A stretch of 32,736 bases of DNA from Deltaproteobacteria bacterium (GTDB lineage Bacteria > Myxococcota_A > UBA9160 > UBA4427). The stretch is from assembly GCA_002709835.1 (NCBI GenBank), contig PAQX01000039.1, positions 1 through 32,736 on the forward strand. Reading direction: 5' to 3'. Position numbers and translations under genes: made by a program. The stretch's first letter is position 1; every line of letters starts with the position of its first letter. Positions 24,383 to 32,736 of the stretch are shown piece after piece. The notes beneath the pieces were generated by a model. It worked only from the letters and a program-made list of their open reading frames with translations, made no database searches and was not told the origin of the DNA.

Positions 24383-24901
24383 GTGGCCGTGCTCGGGACG
24401 AAGCGCTCGGCGTTCCTGCCGATGGGGCTCGTCGCGCTCGCGCTGGATCAGCTGGGGAAGCTGCACACGGCCCAGACGCTCGACGCAGGGGATCGCGCCC
24501 CGCTCCTCGGCGATCTCCTCGCCTGGGCCAACGTGCCTGCGATGGGCGGTGCGTTCGGGATCTTTCAGGACTGGTTGCCCGGGGCGCAGCTGATCGGTTT
24601 CTCGGCGTTGGCCTTCGCGGCGACCGGGATGATCGTCGTCTTCTATCGCGGACTGGCCCCTGGGGAGCAGGGAAGTGCCGCTGCGTTGGGCGCGATGCTC
24701 GGCGGTATCGCAAGCCATGCCCTCGATCGGCTGCGGTACGGGTCGGGACTCGACTTCCTCCACCTGGGTCCGCCTTCTTCGAACCTGTTGCCGGACTTCA
24801 GTCTCGCCGACGTGGCGATCGTGCTGGGGGTCGCGACCCTCATCATCGAATTGCTCGCAGCCGAGTTCACCGCCCGTGCATCCGAGCGTCCACAGCGTTA
24901 G
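24383..24901 (+). CDS. divergent signal peptidase II (LspA-like)
   Basis: A 172-aa protein with four likely membrane segments and the overall LspA plan. An N-terminal LDQLGK (Asp22) is followed by GGAFGIF in place of NxGAAFG, then GGIASHALDRL, SGLDFLHLG and DFSLADVAIVLG. The two catalytic Asp residues of LspA would be Asp115 and Asp143. The Asn residues beside them in typical enzymes (GNxxDR and FNxAD) are His112 and Ser140. This is either a divergent but active prolipoprotein signal peptidase or a relative with changed activity. It starts at GTG, 2 bp after the lipoprotein gene. Confidence 0.75.
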   Translation: MAVLGTKRSAFLPMGLVALALDQLGKLHTAQTLDAGDRAPLLGDLLAWANVPAMGGAFGIFQDWLPGAQLIGFSALAFAATGMIVVFYRGLAPGEQGSAAALGAMLGGIASHALDRLRYGSGLDFLHLGPPSSNLLPDFSLADVAIVLGVATLIIELLAAEFTARASERPQR

Positions 24902-25050
24902 CGTTGGCTCCGTGCGGGTGAGCAGGACCTCGCTCCGCGACGCGCACCGACCGACGACTTCGTCGGTCCCGCTCGTGCGCTCGCACCCTGCGCGATTCGT
25001 TATGGCGGTCGCCGCGAAAGACATGCGCTTGGTGCCTCCTCTATTGCGTG

Positions 25051-25083
25051 CGAAAGAGGCGTCGCCGCGCTTCGAATTTTTTT
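25051..25083 (+). terminator. possible terminator after the PBP-lipoprotein-LspA genes
   Basis: An imperfect stem (cgaa 25051-25054 with ttcg 25071-25074, plus inner ggc/gcc pairs) runs into seven T residues (25077-25083). The stem has mismatches and it lies 150 nt past the stop, so the call is tentative. Confidence 0.35.
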
Positions 25084-25206
25084 CGGGCCCGTTGCGCGCA
25101 GCGCGTGCGGATCGAAATTCCTTTGCGGTCGCGCGACTGCGCCGCATCGCACAGACACTTAACTGTGTTATTCGCAGTCCCGAAGCGTGACGGCGTTTCG
25201 AATTCG

Positions 25207-25236
25207 TTGACACCTCTCCGAAGCTTGCGTTAGAAC
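25207..25236 (+). promoter_or_regulatory. sigma-70-type promoter of the IclR gene
   Basis: A perfect -35 box TTGACA (25207-25212) and TAGAAC (25231-25236) lie 18 bp apart. The start would be near 25243. It is the best housekeeping promoter that I see in the window. Confidence 0.55.
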
Positions 25237-25500
25237 TAGCGTGACCCCTGGGCCTCACGGACCGACTCCCCCCCCTCTTCAACGCGCCGCTACGAACTGC
25301 CTGCCAAGCCGGTTCGATTCGATTTCATCTCACCCAACCGAAATCGAAAGTGGAGCATCGAGCGCGGCGGCGTCCTTCCTGGTTGCCCGGATCTAGGCGG
25401 GTGCTTCAGCGGAGGGCTGGAAGCGAACGCGTGGATCAGTGCAGCGTTCGCTTCGATCGATTCTCGAAGCGCGACCCGAGCAGGAAGCGGAGCCCCCCCG

Positions 25501-26370
25501 ATGGCCAAGACGTCCAGCAAGCCGAAGAGCGAGTACGCGATCCAGACCGTGTCGAACGCACTTCGCATGCTGGAGGTCTTCCACGAGGAATCCGAGATGG
25601 GCGTGAGTGACCTCGCGAGGCGTCTCGGCCTCCACAAGAACAACGCCTTCCGCCTGCTCGCGACCCTGGAGCTCGCGGGGTACATCCAGCAGACGCCGGC
25701 GACCGAGCTCTACCACCTGGGTCCGCGCTGCCTCGAACTCGGTCACGCCTTCGCGCGAAGCCATACCCTGATGAGTCAGGCCCGGCCCATCCTCGAGAAG
25801 CTGGCCCGGGACGCCGGAGAGACGGCTCACCTCGGTGTCCTCTCGGGGCGCGAGGTCGTCCACCTGGATGGCGTGCTTCCGGAACAGCTCGTGCTGACGG
25901 GGCTTCGCGTCGGAAATCGCCTCGATGCCCACGCCACGGCCCTCGGCAAGACGCTGCTGGCGGGAGAGATCGCGAACCGCAGCCTCGGGCTCGCGCCTGC
26001 CGAGACGGACAGCGGCGAGACTCCGGCGCCCGGCAGTCTCGAAGCCGAGCTCGCCGGGGCGACGCTGGCCCGGTACACCGAAGCGACCCTCGCCGACGCG
26101 ACCAAGCTCGTCGAAGAGCTGCGCGCGGTTCAGCTCCAGGGCTACGCGACGGATCTCGAGGAGTACTCGCCCGGACTGCGGTGCGTCGCTGCTCCGGTCC
26201 GCGACGCGAGCGCCCGCGTGATCGGCGCGCTCTCGCTTTCGGGTCCGGCGATGCGCCTCGACGAAGACGCCCTCCACCGGGCGGCTGCCCAGGCGGTGAC
26301 CGCCGCCGCCGCCGCACTGTCAGCGGAGCTCGGCTACGAAGCGTCCGCGGCGTTGAGCGCCTCCGTCTAG
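25501..26370 (+). CDS. IclR-family transcriptional regulator
   Basis: A 289-aa regulator. The N-terminal winged helix (residues about 12-75) includes SNALRMLEVFHEESEMGVSD and LARRLGLHKNNAFRLLATLE. The C-terminal effector domain (about 80-275) has the family patterns HLGVLSGREVVHLDGV, DAHATALGKTLLA and GLRCVAAPVRDASARVIGALSLSGP. IclR proteins bind small carboxylates or aromatics and control catabolic operons. The adjacent downstream acyl-CoA dehydrogenase (106 bp away, same strand) is the obvious candidate target, which is inference. The ATG lacks a strong ribosome site (GGAG is 10-13 nt upstream). Confidence 0.93.
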   Translation: MAKTSSKPKSEYAIQTVSNALRMLEVFHEESEMGVSDLARRLGLHKNNAFRLLATLELAGYIQQTPATELYHLGPRCLELGHAFARSHTLMSQARPILEKLARDAGETAHLGVLSGREVVHLDGVLPEQLVLTGLRVGNRLDAHATALGKTLLAGEIANRSLGLAPAETDSGETPAPGSLEAELAGATLARYTEATLADATKLVEELRAVQLQGYATDLEEYSPGLRCVAAPVRDASARVIGALSLSGPAMRLDEDALHRAAAQAVTAAAAALSAELGYEASAALSASV

Positions 26371-26476
26371 GTCGCCACCGTCTTGCGCCCGTTTCGCCCG
26401 GCGGGCGACTCCCGGTGCAGCTCGATCTCCTCCCGGAAAGCTTCCCCGTCCATCCCGCGCGGTATGCTCCGCGCCC

Positions 26477-27616
<1,140 letters not shown>

Positions 27617-28049
27617 TTGCCCCGCGGGCGTCTGCCCTTCGACAGCCGGTTCCGTGGAAAGCGATTCCGGCCGTTTCACTTGCGCCCCGATCTGCCGGTC
27701 GGAGCGGGACACGAGGCCCCTAAATTGTTGACAATGCTCGGAAACTCGCGATTGCGGACTCCGGATTCGTCGACGGGGCACCCACTCTTGACTAGGATTC
27801 GCAGCCTTTCGCTGGAGGCTCGGCCGGGCTCGACCCCCGAACTCCACAAACTCCATCTGCGCCAGCTGTCCAGACGGTTCGTGCAGTACGGAGGCGAGAT
27901 CTGAGGGGATCTCCTCGGACTCACCTGTGTACTGATGGAGCCACATGCGCCCCTCTCAGCCTCAGCCCACCCTCACCCTCCCGGGACCCTGAATCACTCG
28001 ACTTCCAAAGCGAAGCGAGCGGGCCTGGAGACAAGCAAAGGACCCCGTT
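27617..28049. other. 433-bp gene-free interval before the malic enzyme gene
   Basis: There is no convincing CDS. It contains a short hairpin just after the acyl-CoA dehydrogenase stop (gggc 27625-27628 with gccc 27633-27636), an inverted repeat overlapping a TTGACA box at 27724-27735, and a second -35-like TTGACT at 27788-27793. No good -10 is correctly placed for either box. AAAGGA at 28037-28042 is the ribosome site of the next gene. Confidence 0.45.
27724..27735 (+). promoter_or_regulatory. inverted repeat attgt-tg-acaat over a -35-like box
   Basis: A perfect 5-bp dyad with a 2-bp spacer embeds TTGACA (27728-27733). The shape suits a GntR- or IclR-type operator over a promoter, but no strong -10 follows at 16-18 bp. 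Confidence 0.3.
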
Positions 28050-29336
28050 GTGAGCTTGAACGACGACGCTCTCGAATATCACGCCAAAGGCCGGGCCGGT
28101 AAGGTCAAGGTCGTTCCTACGAAGGAGTGCGTGACCGCCGCCGACCTGTCGTTGGCCTACTCCCCGGGCGTTGCGGCTCCGTGCCTCGAGATCGAGAAGA
28201 ACCCGGAACACGCGAATAAGTACACCGCGCGCGGCAACCTCGTCGCGGTGATCTCGAACGGCACCGCGGTTCTCGGCCTCGGCAACATCGGCGCCCTCGC
28301 GAGCAAGCCGGTGATGGAAGGCAAGGGCGTTCTCTTCAAGCGCTTCGCGGACATCGACGTCTTCGACATCGAGGTCGACTCCGAGGATGTGGAAGAAGTC
28401 ATCCGCTTCTGCGAGATGATCGCTCCCACCTTCGGTGGCATCAATCTCGAGGACATCCGCGCTCCAGAGTGCTTCGAGATCGAGGAGCGCCTCAAGGAGT
28501 CCCTCGACATCCCCGTCTTCCATGACGATCAGCACGGCACGGCGATCATCTCCGCCGCCGCGCTCCTGAACGGCCTCGAGCTCCAGAACAAGAAGCCCGA
28601 GGACGTGAAGGTCGTTTTCTCGGGTGCGGGTGCCTCGGCGATCTCCTGCGCGAAGCTCTACAAGGACGTCGGCGTCAAGTCCGAGAACATCCTGATGTGC
28701 GACTCCCGTGGCGTCATGTACAAGGGACGCGGTTCGGGCTTCAACAAGTACAAGGACGAATTCGTCGCCGAGACCGACGCGCGCACCCTCGAGGACGCGA
28801 TGGTCGGTGCGGACGTGTTCGTCGGCTTGTCCCAGGCCGGCCTCGTGACCAAGGACATGGTGAAGAGCATGGCGGATCGCCCGCTGGTCTTCGCCATGGC
28901 GAACCCGGATCCGGAGATCATCCCGCCGGATGCCAAGGACGCCCGCCCGGACGCCATCTGCGCGACCGGTCGCTCGGACTATGCGAACCAGGTCAACAAC
29001 GTCCTCGGCTTCCCCTTCATCTTCCGCGGCGCCCTCGACGTCGGCGCCAAGAAGATCAACGAAGAGATGAAGCAGGCGGCGACCTACGCACTGGCTGATC
29101 TCGCCAAGCGCGGAGAGGCGGTCCCGGACGCGGTCAAGCAGGCCTACCCGGGTGAGAGCTTCGACTTCGGCCCCGAGTACATCATCCCCAAGCCCTTCGA
29201 CCCGCGAGTGCTGCTCTTCGTGGCGCCGGCGGTCGCGAAGGCGGCAATGGACTCCGGGATCGCGGAGCGCCCGATCGACCTCAAGGACTACGAGGTCAAG
29301 CTCCAGGAAATGCTCGGCGAGATCGCTTCGCTGTAG
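28050..29336 (+). CDS. maeB: NADP-type malic enzyme without the phosphotransacetylase domain
   Basis: A 428-aa malic enzyme converting malate to pyruvate and CO2 with NAD(P)H. Conserved residues are Tyr37 ([11 protein letters not shown]), Lys92 ([13 protein letters not shown]), the metal ligands Glu134-Asp135 (INLEDI) and Asp160 (FHDDQHGTA), and the cofactor loop FSGAGAS. It is the short form, because E. coli MaeB (about 760 aa) adds a C-terminal phosphotransacetylase-like domain that is absent here. The start is GTG with AAAGGA upstream. Cofactor preference is not readable with certainty. NADPH and pyruvate supply would suit the lipid genes in the window. A strong hairpin follows 26 bp after the stop. 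Confidence 0.93.
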   Translation: MSLNDDALEYHAKGRAGKVKVVPTKECVTAADLSLAYSPGVAAPCLEIEKNPEHANKYTARGNLVAVISNGTAVLGLGNIGALASKPVMEGKGVLFKRFADIDVFDIEVDSEDVEEVIRFCEMIAPTFGGINLEDIRAPECFEIEERLKESLDIPVFHDDQHGTAIISAAALLNGLELQNKKPEDVKVVFSGAGASAISCAKLYKDVGVKSENILMCDSRGVMYKGRGSGFNKYKDEFVAETDARTLEDAMVGADVFVGLSQAGLVTKDMVKSMADRPLVFAMANPDPEIIPPDAKDARPDAICATGRSDYANQVNNVLGFPFIFRGALDVGAKKINEEMKQAATYALADLAKRGEAVPDAVKQAYPGESFDFGPEYIIPKPFDPRVLLFVAPAVAKAAMDSGIAERPIDLKDYEVKLQEMLGEIASL

Positions 29337-29362
29337 CGTCCAGGCTCGGGCGAGCAAACCGG

Positions 29363-29396
29363 CGGCCGGCCCTCCCCGTTGTGGGAAGGTCGGCCG
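29363..29396 (+). terminator. hairpin between the malic enzyme and biotin carboxylase genes
   Basis: A 14-position stem (29363-29376 with 29383-29396) has one mismatch and one G-T pair, with a 6-nt loop and a poor T tract (ttct). It may attenuate rather than fully terminate, since the next gene starts 37 bp later. Confidence 0.55.
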
Positions 29397-29433
29397 TTCT
29401 GCATTCTGGGGCCCTGTTCCCGAGGAGCTCCCC

Positions 29434-31086
29434 ATGTTCAAGAAGATACTGATCGCGAACCGTGGCGAGATCGCCGTGCGCGTCGTCCGCGCGTGTCGCG
29501 AGATGGGGATCGCGTCGGTCTCGGTCTACTCCGAGGCGGACACCGATGCCCTCCACGCGCGCCTGGCGGACGAGGCGGTCTGCTGTGGCCCGCCGCGGGC
29601 AACCGAGAGCTACCTCGACATCGCGAAGATCGTCTCGATCGCGAAGGAGACCGGCGCCGACGCGGTCCATCCCGGCTATGGCTTCCTGTCCGAGAACGCC
29701 GACTTCGCGAAGGCAGTGACCGACGCCGGGATCACCTTCATCGGCCCGACGCCGGAAGTGATCGCGGCCATGGGGCTCAAGATCGCGGCGCGCGAGCGGA
29801 TGATCGCGGCAGGAGTCCCGGTCGTTCCCGGCGGCGATCGGATCGAGGATCCGGCGGAAGCGGCGCAGGCCGCAGAGGCGATGGGGTACCCGGTCCTCGT
29901 GAAGGCTTCCGCCGGCGGCGGTGGCCGTGGGATGCGGCGCGTCGACGGCCCGGAGGAACTCGAAGCGGCACTCGAGCGCGCGGCGAGCGAAGCGGAAGCC
30001 GCTTTCGGCGATGGTGCCGTGTATCTCGAGAAGTTCGTCGACGGTCCGCGACACATCGAATTTCAGGTGATGTCCGATGCGCACGGCCACACGATTCATC
30101 TCGGCGAACGCGAGTGTTCGATTCAGCGACGCCACCAGAAGCTCGTCGAGGAATCGCCGGCCTATGGCATGACCGACGAGGTGCGCGCAGCGATGGGCGA
30201 CGCCGCGGTCCGTGCGGCGGAAGCCGTGGGTTACGTGGGTGCGGGCACGGTCGAGTTTCTGATGGACGCGAGCGGGTCCTGGTATTTCCTCGAGATGAAC
30301 ACCCGGATCCAGGTCGAGCATCCCGTGACCGAGGCGGTGACCGGCGTCGACCTCGTGCAGACGCAGATTCGTATGGCCGCGGGCGAGAAGCTCGAACTCG
30401 CCCAGTCGCAGGTGGCGCTCTCCGGTCATGCGATCGAGGTTCGGATCTATGCCGAAGACCCCGACAAGGGATTCATCCCGTCGCCGGGGCCGATCGTCGG
30501 TTGGCGCGCACCCGAAGGCGCTGGGATCCGCCTCGATACGGGCTTCGAGGGGGGCCAGACCGTCACGCCCCACTACGACCCGATGATCGCCAAACTGATC
30601 GTGCACGCGGACACGCGCGCGGCCGCGATCGACCAACTCGCCGCGGCCCTCGACGACTACGTGATCGCGGGCATCCGTACGGGTCTGCCCTTCCTGCGCC
30701 GCGTCTGCGAGAACGCGGTCTATCGCAAGGGCCAGTACGACACCGCCTTCATCGAGGATCACATGAGCGATCCGCTGCCTCCCCTCGACGATGCGACCCG
30801 CGACCTCGTGTTTGCGGCGGTCGGCAAGCGCGCCTCGGAGGAGCAAGCTGGTGCGACCGCGTTCGAGGTCGCCCTCCCGAAGACCGAGGCCCTCGCCGTT
30901 CGATGCGACGGCGACGGGGTCACCGTGGAGGGTCGTGCCATCGCCCTCGACGTCCTTCGCGAAGACGGACCGATCGTCGAGCTGGCCTCGGCCGGCGTCC
31001 TTACCCTCGTGCCGCGCAAGAAGGGCGGGTACGACGTGGGCCTGCGCGACCGCATGCTGCGCGTGAAGTGTGACGCCGATGGCTGA
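29434..31086 (+). CDS. biotin carboxylase with a C-terminal extension, no biotinyl domain
   Basis: A 550-aa ATP-grasp biotin carboxylase. The N-terminal KILIANRGEIAVRVVRACRE is canonical. The ATP loop GGGGRGMR (161-168), the HLGERECSIQRRHQKLVEE segment (222-240) and FLEMNTRIQVEHPVTE (285-300) carry the catalytic residues. The core ends near residue 450. About 100 further residues resemble a degenerate start of the linker domain of acyl-CoA carboxylase alpha subunits, but no biotin-accepting (A/V)MKM motif follows and the protein stops there. Biotin and carboxyltransferase partners must be encoded elsewhere. Whether it serves acetyl-, propionyl- or another acyl-CoA carboxylase cannot be told. 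The ATG has GAGGAG upstream. Confidence 0.93.
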   Translation: MFKKILIANRGEIAVRVVRACREMGIASVSVYSEADTDALHARLADEAVCCGPPRATESYLDIAKIVSIAKETGADAVHPGYGFLSENADFAKAVTDAGITFIGPTPEVIAAMGLKIAARERMIAAGVPVVPGGDRIEDPAEAAQAAEAMGYPVLVKASAGGGGRGMRRVDGPEELEAALERAASEAEAAFGDGAVYLEKFVDGPRHIEFQVMSDAHGHTIHLGERECSIQRRHQKLVEESPAYGMTDEVRAAMGDAAVRAAEAVGYVGAGTVEFLMDASGSWYFLEMNTRIQVEHPVTEAVTGVDLVQTQIRMAAGEKLELAQSQVALSGHAIEVRIYAEDPDKGFIPSPGPIVGWRAPEGAGIRLDTGFEGGQTVTPHYDPMIAKLIVHADTRAAAIDQLAAALDDYVIAGIRTGLPFLRRVCENAVYRKGQYDTAFIEDHMSDPLPPLDDATRDLVFAAVGKRASEEQAGATAFEVALPKTEALAVRCDGDGVTVEGRAIALDVLREDGPIVELASAGVLTLVPRKKGGYDVGLRDRMLRVKCDADG

Positions 31087-31240
31087 CGAAATTCTCGAGG
31101 TCGCGCTCCGCGACGTTCGGCCCGGGACGAGGGAGGCGATCGGGCGCGACTTCCGCCCTGCCTCGATCCGGCAGCATGCGCGAGCTTTTGACGCGGCGGA
31201 CGAGCCGGGTCGAGGTTCGGGGCAGGAGAGGCACGATTGA
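31079..31240 (+). CDS. coupled 53-aa ORF of unknown function
   Basis: An ORF of 53 codons, MADEILEVALRDVRPGTREA and on, ending GQERHD. Its ATG lies 8 bp inside the biotin carboxylase gene, and its stop overlaps the TTG start of the metallophosphoesterase (TTGA). It therefore exactly fills the gap between two genes, with overlaps on both sides typical of coupled operon genes. It is charged and hydrophilic, has no membrane segment, and I do not recognise it. It is not a biotin carboxyl carrier (no MKM). The ribosome site is weak. It could be a real small protein, a coupling ORF, or chance. Confidence 0.4.
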   Translation: MADEILEVALRDVRPGTREAIGRDFRPASIRQHARAFDAADEPGRGSGQERHD

Positions 31241-32409
31241 TTCGCGCACTCGCGACCGCTTGCGCGCTGATGGTGGCTGGCCTGACCGGCGGCCCGGCGC
31301 AGGCTGAGGATGCATCGGCCGCGGCGCAGCCTTTCTCCTTCGCCCTCGTCGGGGACTACCCCTACTTCCCCCGAGACGACGCCGGTTTTCCCTACCTGAT
31401 CGAAGACCTGCGTCGGGCACCGGACCTGGCTTGGATCCTCCATCTCGGTGATCTCCACAATCCGAAGGCGACGCCCTGCTCGGAGGAACTCTTCACCGAA
31501 CGGCGAGACGCTTTCCTGGCCGCGGGGCGGCCCTTCGTGATCACGCCAGGGGACAACGACTGGGCGGACTGCGACGGAGCCGGGTATGAGTGGCTCGTTC
31601 CGTTCCGACGGGTGTTCTTCGGCGACCCGTCACGGATTCTCGCGGACACCGGGATCGAGCCGCGGATCCAGGGGGGGCGGGATGGCGTCCGTGAGAATCT
31701 GATGTGGGTCCGGGACGGCGTCGTCTTTGCGACGCTGCACATGATTGCGGGGGCCTCGCCGCCGCGACGTTGGATCGATGCGAGCCGTCATGAACGCGAC
31801 GCGCTGCGGGAAGCGGGAACCGCGTGGATGGAGGAGGCTTTCCGCGTCGCCGAAGCCGAGAATGCGCGCGGGGTCTTCCTCGCAACGCAGATCAGCCTCT
31901 GGCCGCTCACGGCGAACCCCGCTGCGATGAACGTCTTCGACCCGGGCGCTCTCGAGCCGCCCTACCTCTTCGATTCCTTCCTCGAATCCCTCGTCGACCG
32001 GACGCGCGCCTTCGGTCGGCCCGTCGTCCTCGCGAACGGCGACACGCATACGTTTCGAATCGACAAGCCGCTCTTCGACGAACATCTCGAGGTGCTCCAG
32101 AATTTCACGCGGGTCGAAGGCTTCGGATCTCCCCACGGCCATTGGGTGCGTGTCCTCGTCGAGCCGGATCGCGAAGAGGTCTTCAGCTTCCGACAGGAAT
32201 GGGTCACCGAGAATCTCTATACCCTCGTTCCGCGTGAAGAACGGAACGAAGACTACGAGGACTACTCGATCGGGCGAATGATCTACGCCGTGCGTGTGGT
32301 CCAGTGGACGCCCACGGCGCTCGCGTTCCTAGGCGCACTCGTGGTCGTCCGTGCCGGCGCTCGATGGGCGCTTGGCCTGCTGCGTCGGCGGAGGGACGTC
32401 GCCCCCTAG
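31237..32409 (+). CDS. exported metallophosphoesterase-like protein with a C-terminal anchor
   Basis: A 390-aa protein with a signal peptide (residues 1-23, AQA before Glu24) and a C-terminal membrane segment (about 353-372) ending in a basic tail. The calcineurin-like metal motifs are FALVGDYPYF (Asp40), LHLGDLHNPK (Asp72), TPGDNDWADC in place of the common GNHD, and a late LANGDTHTFRIDK resembling GHxH. This suggests a periplasmic phosphohydrolase anchored by its C-terminus, with substrate unknown. The altered third and last motifs make activity less certain. It starts at TTG with AGGAGAGG upstream, overlapping the small ORF. It converges on tatC, 27 bp away. Confidence 0.82.
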   Translation: MIRALATACALMVAGLTGGPAQAEDASAAAQPFSFALVGDYPYFPRDDAGFPYLIEDLRRAPDLAWILHLGDLHNPKATPCSEELFTERRDAFLAAGRPFVITPGDNDWADCDGAGYEWLVPFRRVFFGDPSRILADTGIEPRIQGGRDGVRENLMWVRDGVVFATLHMIAGASPPRRWIDASRHERDALREAGTAWMEEAFRVAEAENARGVFLATQISLWPLTANPAAMNVFDPGALEPPYLFDSFLESLVDRTRAFGRPVVLANGDTHTFRIDKPLFDEHLEVLQNFTRVEGFGSPHGHWVRVLVEPDREEVFSFRQEWVTENLYTLVPREERNEDYEDYSIGRMIYAVRVVQWTPTALAFLGALVVVRAGARWALGLLRRRRDVAP

Positions 32410-32436
32410 TGCGTCCCGCCGTCAAAGGTGGGCGTT

Positions 32437-32736
32437 CTACCCGTCGCTCTTTGCGACCGCGCTCCCCGCACGCTTCGCTTCCCGGCGGGCGGGATCGAAG
32501 AGCCAGGCGACCCCGACGCCTGCGAGGTAGAGCACGATCAGCGGCACCGCGAGGAAGATCTGGCTGACCGGATCCGGCGGCGTCAGCATCGCGCCGACGA
32601 TGAAGACGATCAGCACCGCGTAGGGCGTGGCAGAGAAGAGCTGCTTCGCGCTCACGATCCCGGTGATCGAAAGGAAGAACACGAAGAGGGGAAGCTCGAA
32701 GGCGACGCCGAACGCGAGGAAGAGTCGCGTGGTTAG
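32437..32736 (-). CDS. tatC: TatC, twin-arginine translocase subunit (C-terminal part)
   Basis: The last 100 codons of TatC, and the gene continues beyond the window. FGVAFELPLFVFFLSITGIV carries the conserved periplasm-proximal Glu of TatC. The next segments, YAVLIVFIVGAML, TPPDPVSQ and the final helix IFLAVPLIVLYLAGVGVAWL, match the fifth and sixth membrane helices with the conserved TPPDPxSQ loop. A charged cytoplasmic tail of about 20 residues follows. TatC recognises twin-arginine signal peptides in the inner membrane. The ATG-like reading at 32682 is internal and not the start. Confidence 0.93.
   Translation of the reverse strand, partial: LTTRLFLAFGVAFELPLFVFFLSITGIVSAKQLFSATPYAVLIVFIVGAMLTPPDPVSQIFLAVPLIVLYLAGVGVAWLFDPARREAKRAGSAVAKSDG

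Larger units (their letters stand above)
24902..25500. other. 600-bp gene-free interval before the IclR gene
   Basis: I find no convincing CDS. The interval holds an imperfect hairpin with a T7 run (25051-25083), a patch with acacttaactgtgt (25156-25169), and a good housekeeping promoter at 25207-25236. From the predicted start near 25243 the IclR leader would be about 260 nt. Some AT-rich patches contrast with the high-GC surroundings. Confidence 0.5.

Overview
This is a high-GC, gene-dense chromosomal window from a Gram-negative bacterium. It has outer-membrane porin, LspA and lipoprotein genes, TatC and a UB2H-type penicillin-binding protein. The mix of genes (a PEP-CTERM protein, complete oleABCD, DUF3604 and DUF2064 proteins, sigma-54 promoters with a Fis-type regulator) suggests a deltaproteobacterium-like lineage such as Myxococcota or Binatota. 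That placement is inference, because no rRNA gene is present. I see no phage, insertion sequence, CRISPR array or integrase.

Layout. 1-200: tRNA-Ala(CGC) and a terminator. 315-1151 (-): a UbiA-like membrane protein. 1292-4474 (+): a tight operon of two tandem dodecins, a MobA-like nucleotidyltransferase, YgfZ and a TIGR04282 glycosyltransferase. 4475-7631: the most interesting stretch. It holds a near-consensus sigma-54 promoter, a 110-nt array of five hairpins, an outer-membrane porin, an elaborate terminator region, a 97-aa Fis-like protein on the other strand with its own near-consensus sigma-54 promoter, and a canonical P-II gene. 7645-10499: a DUF3604 protein and a SurA-like isomerase. 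10630-11780: a PEP-CTERM protein and a convergent SnoaL-like protein. 12096-16775 (+): complete oleABCD, with each gene overlapping the next by 4 bp. 16795-21123 (-): argH, an LptM-like lipoprotein, dapF, dapA and dapB. 21349-24901 (+): PBP1b-like, a TPR lipoprotein and a divergent signal peptidase II. 25501-27616: an IclR regulator and an acyl-CoA dehydrogenase. 28050-32409: malic enzyme, biotin carboxylase, a coupled 53-aa ORF and a metallophosphoesterase. The window ends inside tatC (-).

How it works together. The ole operon predicts long-chain olefin synthesis by head-to-head condensation of acyl-CoAs. The malic enzyme (NADPH), biotin carboxylase and acyl-CoA dehydrogenase nearby fit an active lipid metabolism, but no direct link is visible. 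The dap/arg cluster supplies diaminopimelate and arginine. The porin/Fis-like/P-II block looks like a nitrogen- or sigma-54-responsive locus. Its two promoters share GGCAYGACMCTTGC, and the predicted porin transcript would start at the first base of the hairpin array.
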